Origin: Brevibacillus antibioticus
GTDB taxonomy: Bacteria; Bacillota; Bacilli; Brevibacillales; Brevibacillaceae
Direction: 5' to 3'
Assembly: GCF_005217615.1 (NCBI RefSeq)
Contig: NZ_SZNK01000001.1
Span: 1,259,501 to 1,323,500 of the forward strand
DNA length: 64,000 bases
Part shown: piece after piece, positions 46,150 through 54,041 of the stretch
Layout of the letters: each line of letters starts with the position of its first letter
Position numbering within the stretch: position 1 is the stretch's first letter
Notes under the pieces: model-generated
The model's input: the letters and a program-made list of their open reading frames with translations, nothing else
What the model was told of the DNA's origin: nothing
Databases searched by the model: none
Made by a program: the position numbers and the translations under genes

Positions 46150-47411
46150 CAAGCTCTAAGAAACTAGGATCTATCGTTCCTTTCAATGAATTGTTTTACA
46201 AAAATTGTTTTTACAACTCCCTTTTTCCTATTATTAATTCTTTTGGGAAAATTGTGGATTATTTCATGATTAATGATATATTTATTTATAAGAGCGACGA
46301 CGCTAACTCAATCTTACTTAACTGTGAAATTAAAGAATGCAAGCAGATAGACCAAATCCTTATGGACATTGGCGTCGGCTGGGAAAAGACCTTTCGATGT
46401 GAAAATCTTGCAGGCAACATTGAGCGAGCCATTTCCAACGACAGACCTGTAATCGTCTGGATTGACCCTTACTACCTGTCCATTCGTAAAGATACGTACG
46501 AAAAAACTCATATGGCCCATACCATACTAGTTTATGGCTACGATCACGACAAACAGATTTATACAATCATCGAACACCGAAATCGTGAGAATCTCTATTA
46601 TCAGGAGTATGAAATTTCTTATCAGGAACTCGAAGATGCTTACTTAGGCTATCTCGAACGTTTTGCCAGTGAAGCATACGACACCTACTACGAGTTTTTT
46701 GGGCATACAGAACGCCAAGTACAGATGATACAAGACAAGACAGCAAACACTCAAACCATGGTTCGTAATTTGCTGATCCAGCAAGAGAATGTAAAAAAAG
46801 GTCTCGAAGACCTTGTTTCATTTGTCGAAACATTCGAAATTGCGATTGCGGATGAATGGTTCTTACAGTCGTATGTCAATGAATTATTAGCAGGGATCAA
46901 CCAGATTATCACTGCAAAACAGGTAGAGAAGTATCGGTTGGACAAGCTTCTCGTCACAGATGAGCAAAGCAAGCAATCTCTCGACGATATCCTCGCTTGC
47001 TGGCTCTACGTTCGATCCGTCGTGGCAAAGTATCTTTTTTCTTCAAGTTTTAAGCCGGAGGCATTTGAGACCGCTTTAGAAAAACTGCTTCAGCTTCCTG
47101 AACTGGAACAAAACTATTTTCAGTCCCTAACTTCTTTTAAAGTGGTGAATCTCATGCGATCAGCAACCATTGAAGCAAAGATCATTGAATTGATCCAGAC
47201 ATACTGCGGATTGGACTTGCCTGTTGAAGAAGTCTCCTTGCAATGCGATCTCGGCTTGTACGGGTTTAACTCGCTCCAAGCTATCAAAGTGATTGTGGCC
47301 ATTGAGGAAGAATACAACATCGAAATCAATCCCGAAGAGTTGGCGGTCGCAAGCCTGAATACACTCGAAGAGATTATCCAATTCATTGAACAAAAAATAG
47401 CTACTGCATAA
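46146..47411 (+). CDS. BtrH-like acyltransferase domain fused to an acyl carrier domain
   Basis: The 421-residue protein starts with a BtrH N-terminal-like domain, a papain/C39-like fold. In butirosin biosynthesis BtrH moves an acyl group from the carrier BtrI to an aminoglycoside amine. Candidate catalytic residues are Cys21 (FYKNCFYNSLF), His125 (THMAHTILVYGYD) and Glu143 (IIEHR), the spacing kept in the two other copies in this window. Residues ~175-330 look helical. The last ~80 residues are a carrier domain with the phosphopantetheine Ser376 in LGLYGFNSLQAI. It overlaps the KS-ACP gene by 4 nt and is followed 24 bp later by the DHQ-synthase-like gene. The first ~150 bp are more AT-rich than the synthase genes. 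Role inferred: it loads or moves an acyl unit on its own carrier. Confidence 0.8.
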   Translation: MTSSKKLGSIVPFNELFYKNCFYNSLFPIINSFGKIVDYFMINDIFIYKSDDANSILLNCEIKECKQIDQILMDIGVGWEKTFRCENLAGNIERAISNDRPVIVWIDPYYLSIRKDTYEKTHMAHTILVYGYDHDKQIYTIIEHRNRENLYYQEYEISYQELEDAYLGYLERFASEAYDTYYEFFGHTERQVQMIQDKTANTQTMVRNLLIQQENVKKGLEDLVSFVETFEIAIADEWFLQSYVNELLAGINQIITAKQVEKYRLDKLLVTDEQSKQSLDDILACWLYVRSVVAKYLFSSSFKPEAFETALEKLLQLPELEQNYFQSLTSFKVVNLMRSATIEAKIIELIQTYCGLDLPVEEVSLQCDLGLYGFNSLQAIKVIVAIEEEYNIEINPEELAVASLNTLEEIIQFIEQKIATA

Positions 47412-47435
47412 CTTACTGAAAAAAGGAGAAGTACA

Positions 47436-48536
47436 ATGTCGAAAAAAACGGTTTGGTTTGACGCAAGACATGTGAAGGATAAAGATAAAATTCTTCCCCT
47501 CATCTATCACAGCCATTTGGAATACATGGTAATTACAAGAGAGATGCTTAATGAAATAAATCCTCCCCAAAAAATGACATTAATTGTCCAAGTAAACCAG
47601 CCATCAGACTTGGAAGAGATTCCTACTGACACGATTATTCTTTCCGCCTCGGAAACGGTCTTGCAAGATGCGATGCGGAGCGGTCACAAAACCGCTTACT
47701 TCCATTTAATCCAACCAAACAGCGATTTGGAGATTGTCTGGAAGGTAAGCAGTAAGTACTCCTACCTAGTAGTTGAATTGGTTGATGAAACCAACATCCC
47801 GCTCGAACTCTTGATTGCCCGTCTGCAAAGCAGAGAGACCAGCCTGATCAAGCTCGTCAGAAACTTGCAGGATATGAAAATCTCCCTCGGAGTTATGGAG
47901 GTCGGCAGCGACGGCGTCATGTTTTCCAATGAATCTGTGCACGAAATTATAAATGTCAACGAGTTCATGTCCACTTCACAAGGTGGTCAATTAACATTAA
48001 CAACAGGAAAGGTCGTTGAAGTAGAACATTGCGGCATGGGCTACCGAGCTTGTATTGACTCGACTAGCATGCTGACCGAAAACGAAGGGATGATCATCGG
48101 TTCTACTTCCAGCGGCGGTCTCTTGGTCAGTTCAGAGACACACTTCCTCCCATACATGGAGCTTCGTCCATTCCGCGTCAACGCAGGTGCCGTTCATTCC
48201 TATGTGTGGACGCCTGATGACATGACGGCTTATCTGACCGAACTAAAAGGCGGAAGCAGAGTGTTGTGTGTAGATACCAATGGTCGAACACGTGAAATAA
48301 GTGTCGGAAGAGTCAAAATCGAGGTGAGACCACTGTTGCGCATTGTGGTTGAAACCGACAACGGCACGCAGGTCAACGCAATCGTGCAAGATGACTGGCA
48401 TATCCGTATCTTCGGTGTCAATGGCGAGCCACGCAATGCATCAACCATCAAAGAGGGAGACGAGTTGCTTGCTTATGTATGCGAGAGTGGACGGCATGTC
48501 GGCATCAAAATCGATGAATGTATCATTGAAAAATGA
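47436..48536 (+). CDS. 3-dehydroquinate synthase II family protein (GriH-like)
   Basis: The 366-residue protein has a clear AAAAGGAGA ribosome binding site. It has the archaeal-type DHQ synthase II plan: N-terminal KTVWFDARHV, a central VVEVEHCGMGYRACID segment, the HFLPYMELRPFRVNAG block, GRVKIEVRPLLR, and the GRHVGIKIDECIIEK ending. Together with a DhnA-class aldolase, this family makes 3-amino-4-hydroxybenzoate in grixazone (GriH) and manumycin-type pathways. In archaea it makes 3-dehydroquinate. The aldolase partner follows 39 bp later inside a secondary-metabolite operon, so the GriH-type role is the better reading. Substrates cannot be proved from sequence. Confidence 0.87.
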   Translation: MSKKTVWFDARHVKDKDKILPLIYHSHLEYMVITREMLNEINPPQKMTLIVQVNQPSDLEEIPTDTIILSASETVLQDAMRSGHKTAYFHLIQPNSDLEIVWKVSSKYSYLVVELVDETNIPLELLIARLQSRETSLIKLVRNLQDMKISLGVMEVGSDGVMFSNESVHEIINVNEFMSTSQGGQLTLTTGKVVEVEHCGMGYRACIDSTSMLTENEGMIIGSTSSGGLLVSSETHFLPYMELRPFRVNAGAVHSYVWTPDDMTAYLTELKGGSRVLCVDTNGRTREISVGRVKIEVRPLLRIVVETDNGTQVNAIVQDDWHIRIFGVNGEPRNASTIKEGDELLAYVCESGRHVGIKIDECIIEK

Positions 48537-48575
48537 AAGCCAGAGCACACACTTGCGAAAGAGGTGGCACCGCCA

Positions 48576-49382
48576 ATGTATGGTAAAGAATTGAGACTCT
48601 CTCGTCTGATCAATCAAGAGACGAAGCGCTTATGCATTGTTCCTATCGATCACGGAACTACGTTAGGACCGATTCAAGGATTGGTCAATTCAGTTGATAC
48701 GATCAGCCACTTGGTGAACGGTGGCGCAGAAGCGGTTGTGTTACATAAAGGACTCTTGGCAAAAGTAGCCAAAAATCCACACTTGGCAAATGGCCGTTAT
48801 TTGATGCACCTGTCTGTTTCCACCAACCTTAGCAACTTTACCGGTTACAAGGTACTGGTTGGGACCGTTGAAGAAGCTGTGAAACTGGGAGCGGATGGCA
48901 TTTCCGTACATATTAATCTGGGCAATGAATATGAGAACGAAATGATCACCCAATTGGGACTGGTCTCTCAAGCATGCAACGAGTGGGGTATGCCGCTTTT
49001 AGCCATGATGTATTCCCACAAAAACCCAAAGGAACCTTATCACATCCAACACGTGGCTCGACTCGGTGAAGAGCTGGGTGCTGATATCCTCAAAGTTGAC
49101 TATCCTGGATCCTATGAAGCAATGGTAGATGTCGTGAACAGCGTACAGATCCCGGTTCTGATTTCTGGTGGGGCACATACGGATGACACAGAACAACTGC
49201 TGTATATGATTAGCGAGTCACTACGAGCGGGAGCTGCAGGTGTATCGATAGGTCGAAATGTTTTCCAGGGGGCAAACCCGCAAGAAATGACAGCATTAAT
49301 CTCCAAATTGGTCCACGGCAAACTTACTTACAGTGAATGCTGTAAATTAATGAAAGCAAAAAAAGAAGGCGTGCTTATCTAA
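48576..49382 (+). CDS. DhnA-class I aldolase, GriI/ADH-synthase-like
   Basis: The 268-residue protein is a class I aldolase of the DhnA/LsrF type. The ATG at 48576 is chosen because the site AAAGAGGTGG lies before it; a GTG at 48564 falls inside that site. Visible motifs are VPIDHGTTLGP with Asp25, DILKVDYPG with the Schiff-base Lys173, LISGGAHTDD, and the phosphate-binding AAGVSIGRNVFQ. In grixazone biosynthesis GriI condenses aspartate semialdehyde with dihydroxyacetone phosphate, and GriH then closes the ring to 3,4-AHBA. The archaeal homologue makes the dehydroquinate precursor. Pairing with the gene at 47436 favours 3,4-AHBA supply. Confidence 0.88.
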   Translation: MYGKELRLSRLINQETKRLCIVPIDHGTTLGPIQGLVNSVDTISHLVNGGAEAVVLHKGLLAKVAKNPHLANGRYLMHLSVSTNLSNFTGYKVLVGTVEEAVKLGADGISVHINLGNEYENEMITQLGLVSQACNEWGMPLLAMMYSHKNPKEPYHIQHVARLGEELGADILKVDYPGSYEAMVDVVNSVQIPVLISGGAHTDDTEQLLYMISESLRAGAAGVSIGRNVFQGANPQEMTALISKLVHGKLTYSECCKLMKAKKEGVLI

Positions 49383-49399
49383 TTATTTGGAATTTTTGT

Positions 49400-49407
49400 G
49401 GAGGTGG
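49400..49407 (+). promoter_or_regulatory. Ribosome binding site fixing a TTG start at 49413
   Basis: GGAGGTGG lies 5 nt before TTG 49413. The in-frame GTGs at 49398 and 49404 overlap the site itself and cannot be the start it serves. Confidence 0.7.
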
Positions 49408-49412
49408 CCTCT

Positions 49413-51842
49413 TTGACTGTTTGTAAAATTGGAGCGATTCCGCTGCACACTGACACCATCTATGGACAAAAAGCGTATTCGTTGTCACAGCTGAACGTAC
49501 AAGGATTGAACGTACCTGAAGGTTTTGCTCTGTCCACTAACTTTTACACGGAATTTCTGAACTATAATCGTTTCCCATTTCAACCGAATCAGTATTTGTC
49601 ACACAACAACGAAATTATGGACTTCTTGATTTGTGCACAATTTTCTGAGGAACAAAAGAAACAGATCGCTGTCATTCATCAAATGCTGGTACAGCATTCA
49701 GGCGACAGTCTAGCAGTCAGATCTTCTGCTGTGTTTGAAGACCTCGTTGGTGACAGCATGGCCGGTCTGTACGATTCCATTGTACAAGTATGCACTTACG
49801 AAGAACTGGAGCAAGCAGTCAAAAAATGCTATGCTTCCTTGTTCTCTGATAGAGCACTCTCAGTCCTGTCACGCAAAGGAATGGACTTCACCCACCATCG
49901 GATGGGGGTGATTATCCAAAAGTTTGTGGCCGGCACTCCATCTGGGGTCATGTTTACAGCGGACACGATTGAAATGGACTCTGACGTTATTCACGTCAAT
50001 TCAGTAGACGGCTATTGCAGCCAGTTTGTAGACGGTGCATTGCCTTCTTCATTTTACAAAGTTGCCAAGCAGACAGGGGAGGTTATCGAGAGCCATCTTG
50101 CGCAAGGCTCCAAATCACTGTCACCTGAGCATATGGAAAGCTTGGTGCAAACCGCACAGACGATCGAAGCACTGTTTGAAGATTGTCAAGATATTGAATG
50201 GACTTTTCAGGGCGATACGCTGTATATCCTACAGGCACGAACGATTACCACAATGAGAAACCGCCCGTTCCACATCCAATGGGATGAACCAGGAGAATCT
50301 GATTTTACCTGGTTTAGAATCACGGAACAGCCTTATCCTCCGCTGGTCCAAGAGATTTTCGAAATGGAGGCCGTCGGCTATCACGACGGGGCCTATGCGA
50401 CAGCGGGACGAATGGAGTATTACGCAGATATCCGCAACCATAACGGCTACTTTTTCGCCCGCTTAAAAGACATGCCAAACAGGGATGAAAAGCGACAAGC
50501 CTTTATCGAGTACGTCGATCGGTTGTTTGCTGAAGGCAAACACATCTTTTTCGATGTGGTCTTGCCACAGCTCCAAACCTATACAAACCAGTTGAATCAC
50601 TATATCGGAAAAGACTTGCAGCACGCGGAAGCCGTAACTTTCTTGGAAGTCGCCTATGATTTCTTGCGTAAGGCGACCGAATTGCACGATTACGCGGTGT
50701 ACGGCGGTCGATACATTCATGAGTTTGAGACGTATTGCAAAGAAATACTGGAGGACATGAGATTAGAGCAGACCTTCGACCTGGTGTATGTCCCTTCCCA
50801 GTTGACCAAAGAGCGCCAACAACTGGCCCATATGGCCGAGATCGTGAACCAGAATGATGACTTGCAACATCTGTTTGAAACGTGCCACTACGATGAAATT
50901 TTATATGCACGTCTGAGCAAGCTGTCGACAGCCGAAGTGTTGCTAGGCGAAATGGAAGCGTATCTTAAAGAGTTCGGCTTACTAAGCAAAGGCTTTGACA
51001 ATGAGCTACATCCGGTTTTAATAGAACAGCCATCTTTGGTTATGGCCAAAATTAGAACGTTCTTAACCTTAGATACCAAAGAATTCCTCCACAACATGGA
51101 AACCACCAAAGCGAACAAACAGAATTTGGTGGATGCAATCACAGAAAGGCTGGATGAAGAGTCGCGTGGGGAGTTCTTAAACAAGCTCCAATTGGCAGAA
51201 AAGGCATTCCTTACAGGTGACAACCACAATTTCTATATGGACAGCATGTTCCGATCTTACATCAGATTGGCAGTCATGCAGGCAGGCAATATCCTGACAC
51301 GAGAAGGACTGATCGAACGCCCCGACGATGTCCATTTCTTACGATTTGACCAGCTGATGGACGGCTTGCGTAATCATACCTCATACATCACGCACATCGA
51401 AGCAGGCAAAAAATTAATTGCCGAGCAAAAACGAATGCTGACACCTACTTTTATCGGACGAGCAGCGAGCGGACCGCCGCCACATCCGAACCAACAGGCA
51501 ACGGCAAACCCAGAAGAAGATCCACATCTCCTCACAGGCGTATCGGGATTGAGGAAAAATGTGACCGGAATCGTTGTGTATGGTATTCCGCGTGTGCTTA
51601 AGGAAGATCGGATTCTCGTTTTGCCGCATGGCCATGCCGGGGATATCATGCACATAGTTGATAAAGTAAAAGGTCTGATTTTTGCAGGCGGAGCGCCATT
51701 TGATCACCTGGGCATTTTGTCCCGGGAACTAGGTATCCCTTCCATGTACTATGTGTCAAACGTATTCGAACGCTTAAAAGTGGGCGATATGGTCGAAATC
51801 GATGGCGTTCAATCACAGATCAGACGCTTGATCAAGGAGTAA
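49413..51842 (+). CDS. Rifampin-phosphotransferase-like dikinase (PEP-synthase/PPDK superfamily)
   Basis: The 809-residue protein starts at TTG. The N-terminal ~290 residues are a PPDK-type ATP-binding domain: YGQKAYSLSQL, VPEGFALS, VRSSAVFEDLVGDSMAGLYDS near 103-123, IIQKFVAGTPSGVMF, and DIEWTFQGDTLYILQAR. A middle domain (~290-690) is less conserved. A swivelling phosphohistidine domain ends the protein, with His765 in AGGAPFDHLGILSRELGIPS. The order ATP-binding, middle, His domain, with no PEP/pyruvate-binding barrel, matches rifampin phosphotransferases rather than PEP synthase or PPDK. Such enzymes phosphorylate a small-molecule hydroxyl at the expense of ATP. Its position between the 3,4-AHBA genes and a monooxygenase suggests a biosynthetic intermediate as substrate, or self-protection. 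Neither can be decided here. Confidence 0.82.
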   Translation: MTVCKIGAIPLHTDTIYGQKAYSLSQLNVQGLNVPEGFALSTNFYTEFLNYNRFPFQPNQYLSHNNEIMDFLICAQFSEEQKKQIAVIHQMLVQHSGDSLAVRSSAVFEDLVGDSMAGLYDSIVQVCTYEELEQAVKKCYASLFSDRALSVLSRKGMDFTHHRMGVIIQKFVAGTPSGVMFTADTIEMDSDVIHVNSVDGYCSQFVDGALPSSFYKVAKQTGEVIESHLAQGSKSLSPEHMESLVQTAQTIEALFEDCQDIEWTFQGDTLYILQARTITTMRNRPFHIQWDEPGESDFTWFRITEQPYPPLVQEIFEMEAVGYHDGAYATAGRMEYYADIRNHNGYFFARLKDMPNRDEKRQAFIEYVDRLFAEGKHIFFDVVLPQLQTYTNQLNHYIGKDLQHAEAVTFLEVAYDFLRKATELHDYAVYGGRYIHEFETYCKEILEDMRLEQTFDLVYVPSQLTKERQQLAHMAEIVNQNDDLQHLFETCHYDEILYARLSKLSTAEVLLGEMEAYLKEFGLLSKGFDNELHPVLIEQPSLVMAKIRTFLTLDTKEFLHNMETTKANKQNLVDAITERLDEESRGEFLNKLQLAEKAFLTGDNHNFYMDSMFRSYIRLAVMQAGNILTREGLIERPDDVHFLRFDQLMDGLRNHTSYITHIEAGKKLIAEQKRMLTPTFIGRAASGPPPHPNQQATANPEEDPHLLTGVSGLRKNVTGIVVYGIPRVLKEDRILVLPHGHAGDIMHIVDKVKGLIFAGGAPFDHLGILSRELGIPSMYYVSNVFERLKVGDMVEIDGVQSQIRRLIKE

Positions 51843-51848
51843 GTACGT

Positions 51849-51858
51849 AAAGAGGTGA
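51849..51858 (+). promoter_or_regulatory. Ribosome binding site supporting a TTG start at 51865
   Basis: AAAGAGGTGA lies 6 nt before TTG 51865. The resulting protein begins MKIDFSLFFFGSY, the expected N-terminal strand of luciferase-like monooxygenases. Confidence 0.65.
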
Positions 51859-51864
51859 TCTACA

Positions 51865-52950
51865 TTGAAGATAGATTTTAGCCTGTTCTTCTTCGGCAGC
51901 TATAATCAGATGGGTTCAGACACGTACCAGCTGTTGTTAGACACGGTAAAAATTGCCGATGAGAACGGCTTCAAAGCAGTCTGGACACCAGAGCGTCATT
52001 TTCACGATTTTGGTGGTGTATTCCCAAATCCATCAGTGATCTCTGCCGCATTGGCGATGATTACACAAAACCTGCAGCTCCGTGCAGGAAGTATCGTGTC
52101 GCCATTACACCATCCTGTTCGGATTGTGGAAGAGTGGTCGGTTGTAGATAATCTGTCTAATGGCAGAGTGGGGGTTTCCTTTACGGCTGGTTGGCATCCT
52201 GATGACTTCATTCTCAATCCTTCTACATTTGGTAATCGTTCAGAGTATATGTACGAGCAGATCAAAATAATCAGACAGCTGTGGCGGGGGGAGACGAGCG
52301 AATTTCCAAACGGGGTCGGTAATTTGGCTAAAGCTAAAACCTATCCGAAACCAAAAGCAAAAGAGCTGCCGATCTGGATCACCACAACTGGCAAAGAAGA
52401 ATCATTCATACGCGCGGGACGAATCGGTGCCAATGTCTTAACCCACTTACTGTACCAAGACATTTCCAGTTTGCACGGAAAGATCAAGCTGTATCGTCAA
52501 ACATTGCAAGAAAATGGATACAACCCCGAACAAGGTGTGGTCACGGTGATGATCCATACCTTTATTGGTGACGATCTAGATCACGTGAAGCAGACTATCC
52601 GCCAACCTTTTACCGATTATCTAGCGTCCAGCATCAATCTGGGTGACGCCTTGCGCAAAAATATGAACCAAAGCGGAACAAAAGGAAATGACCCGGCATT
52701 GATGAAAACGATGTTGCAGATCATTTTCGAACGGTATTGGAAATCAGCTGCGTTGTTCGGTACGCCAGACAGCTGCATTCAGACCGTTAGACTGATGCAT
52801 GAAGCCGGTGTCAACGAGATTGCCTGCCTAGTAGACTTCGGGATCGAGGCGTCCGCAGTGATGCAAGGGTTGGATAAGCTGATTGAGCTAAAACAATTGA
52901 TCGCACAGATGAACCAAACAGGGGGAAACTCTCCCCTTGTCCACGGTTGA
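51865..52950 (+). CDS. FMN-dependent luciferase-like monooxygenase, MupA/Atu3671 type
   Basis: The 361-residue protein is a TIM-barrel flavin monooxygenase of the LLM class. Its pattern matches the group associated with NRPS/PKS clusters: FGSYNQ at the start, VWTPERHFHDFGGVFPNPSV, SPLHHPVRIVEEWSVVDNLS, and GVSFTAGWHPDDFI. In some synthases this domain is built into the assembly line. Here it is free-standing and encoded between the dikinase and the second BtrH-like gene. It would oxygenate a carrier-bound or free intermediate with reduced FMN from a separate reductase, which is not in this window. The site of oxidation cannot be predicted. Confidence 0.9.
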   Translation: MKIDFSLFFFGSYNQMGSDTYQLLLDTVKIADENGFKAVWTPERHFHDFGGVFPNPSVISAALAMITQNLQLRAGSIVSPLHHPVRIVEEWSVVDNLSNGRVGVSFTAGWHPDDFILNPSTFGNRSEYMYEQIKIIRQLWRGETSEFPNGVGNLAKAKTYPKPKAKELPIWITTTGKEESFIRAGRIGANVLTHLLYQDISSLHGKIKLYRQTLQENGYNPEQGVVTVMIHTFIGDDLDHVKQTIRQPFTDYLASSINLGDALRKNMNQSGTKGNDPALMKTMLQIIFERYWKSAALFGTPDSCIQTVRLMHEAGVNEIACLVDFGIEASAVMQGLDKLIELKQLIAQMNQTGGNSPLVHG

Positions 52951-52968
52951 GTCGCTCAGGTGAATCCC

Positions 52969-53970
52969 ATGACAGAAAAAGTGATGCTTTCAAACATCGA
53001 ACCGTTTAACGAACTTTTCTACAAAAGTTGTTTCTACAATTCCTTATTTCCGATTCTACAGTACTTTGATACCAGAAAAACTCCGGTGCTGGCCAATGAT
53101 GTGCTTCTGTACACGTGGGACGAGCCTAACCTGAAAGTTCCGTTTACCATTGACTATGAAGTAAATCTGTCGGAGTCGGAATTGCTGCAACAGCTTGGAA
53201 TCACGAGCAAGGAGCTTCATTATCAAGCAGAATTCATGGACGATATTAAAGCCGCTCTTATGCAGAGTCATCCTGTGATTGTGTGGATTGACAGCTTCTA
53301 TTCGTCCATTCGTCAAGACACCTACCACAAGATTCATAAAGCTCATAGTCTGCTCGTTTATGGCTTCGATGACACTCAAGAAGTGTTTCACATTATGGAG
53401 CACAAGCATGCCGACACGTTGTCATACGAACCGCGGAGAATCAGTTATGAAGATATGAAAAAAGCCTATTCAGGCTACCACGAATACCTCAACAGCGCGA
53501 ACCGGGAGGCCTATTTTGAATTTTACAAATGTGGCACCAACTATCCAAATGAGATGGTTTACGATGATTCCTCGTATGATCTGACAGTTTTTCAAGCGAA
53601 TCACGTTCGGTTTAAGAACTTGATCTTAGAACGACTAGAACTGATACATATATTTGCTGATCATTTTGCGTACATAACATCCACGAGTAATAATTTGCAA
53701 GAATTCGGTGAAGAATTGCTCAGCAGAATCAACGAAATAATCAACGCGAAACTGGCGGAAAAGTATAAATTGAAGGTGGTAGGCTATCCCAACCCCGCTG
53801 CAGTTCAGCTTTTGGATCAAGTAATGGCCAACTGGCGGATGATCCGAGTCATCATTGGTAAGTTTTTGTTTTCGGGTATATACAAAACTGCCGATCTTCA
53901 GCTTTGTCTCAACAAGTTGCAGCACATATATGAAACAGAACAGCGATATTATCAACTCCTCTTCCATTAG
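52969..53970 (+). CDS. BtrH-like acyltransferase-like protein, second copy (no fused carrier)
   Basis: The 333-residue protein starts at ATG 52969, served by CAGGTGA at 52957-52963; a GTG at 52960 overlaps that site. It is paralogous to the protein at 46146. Both have FNELFYKxCFYNSLFPI with Cys21 and VIVWID before an SIRxDTYxKxH segment. The candidate triad here is Cys21, His126 (KAHSLLVYGFD) and Glu144 (HIMEHK). Residues ~185-330 look helical. It lacks the carrier domain of its paralog, but the next gene begins with one. The first copy's fusion may therefore be split here into two genes. It probably acts as a carrier-dependent acyltransferase. This is inferred from BtrH; no catalysis is proved. 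Confidence 0.78.
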   Translation: MTEKVMLSNIEPFNELFYKSCFYNSLFPILQYFDTRKTPVLANDVLLYTWDEPNLKVPFTIDYEVNLSESELLQQLGITSKELHYQAEFMDDIKAALMQSHPVIVWIDSFYSSIRQDTYHKIHKAHSLLVYGFDDTQEVFHIMEHKHADTLSYEPRRISYEDMKKAYSGYHEYLNSANREAYFEFYKCGTNYPNEMVYDDSSYDLTVFQANHVRFKNLILERLELIHIFADHFAYITSTSNNLQEFGEELLSRINEIINAKLAEKYKLKVVGYPNPAAVQLLDQVMANWRMIRVIIGKFLFSGIYKTADLQLCLNKLQHIYETEQRYYQLLFH

Positions 53971-53971
53971 C

Positions 53972-53990
53972 AAAGGAGTGAAAGGAAATA
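53972..53990 (+). promoter_or_regulatory. Ribosome binding site followed by a possible ATA start codon
   Basis: AAAGGAG (53972-53978) is followed after 9 nt by ATA (53988-53990), in frame with the downstream NRPS. The frame is open from the TGA at 53979 onward. It encodes the linker LVKLSGRENGNYSELEKG, typical of sequence just before a carrier domain. No ATG, GTG or TTG lies in this frame before TTG 54042. Confidence 0.5.
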
Positions 53991-54041
53991 CGTACACAAC
54001 TCGTAAAGCTAAGTGGCCGTGAAAATGGGAATTACAGTGAG

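Noticed and set aside
46180-46330. AT-rich start of the first BtrH gene as a promoter region or attachment site
   Set aside because: The stretch is coding, the gene overlaps its upstream neighbour by 4 nt, and I see no good -35/-10 pair and no direct repeats.
47436-49382. Reading the DHQ-synthase-II and aldolase pair as primary shikimate-pathway genes
   Set aside because: They are embedded in a biosynthetic operon with no other aromatic amino-acid gene nearby. The GriH/GriI-type role fits better, though this remains an inference.
49413-51842. Reading the dikinase as housekeeping PEP synthase or pyruvate phosphate dikinase
   Set aside because: The PEP/pyruvate-binding barrel is absent and the phosphohistidine domain is at the C-terminus, which does not match those enzymes.
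52921-52936. Short G-run/C-run hairpin near the end of the monooxygenase gene
   Set aside because: It lies inside the coding sequence, is only about 5 bp long and has no T-run, so a terminator is not supported. The operon clearly continues.
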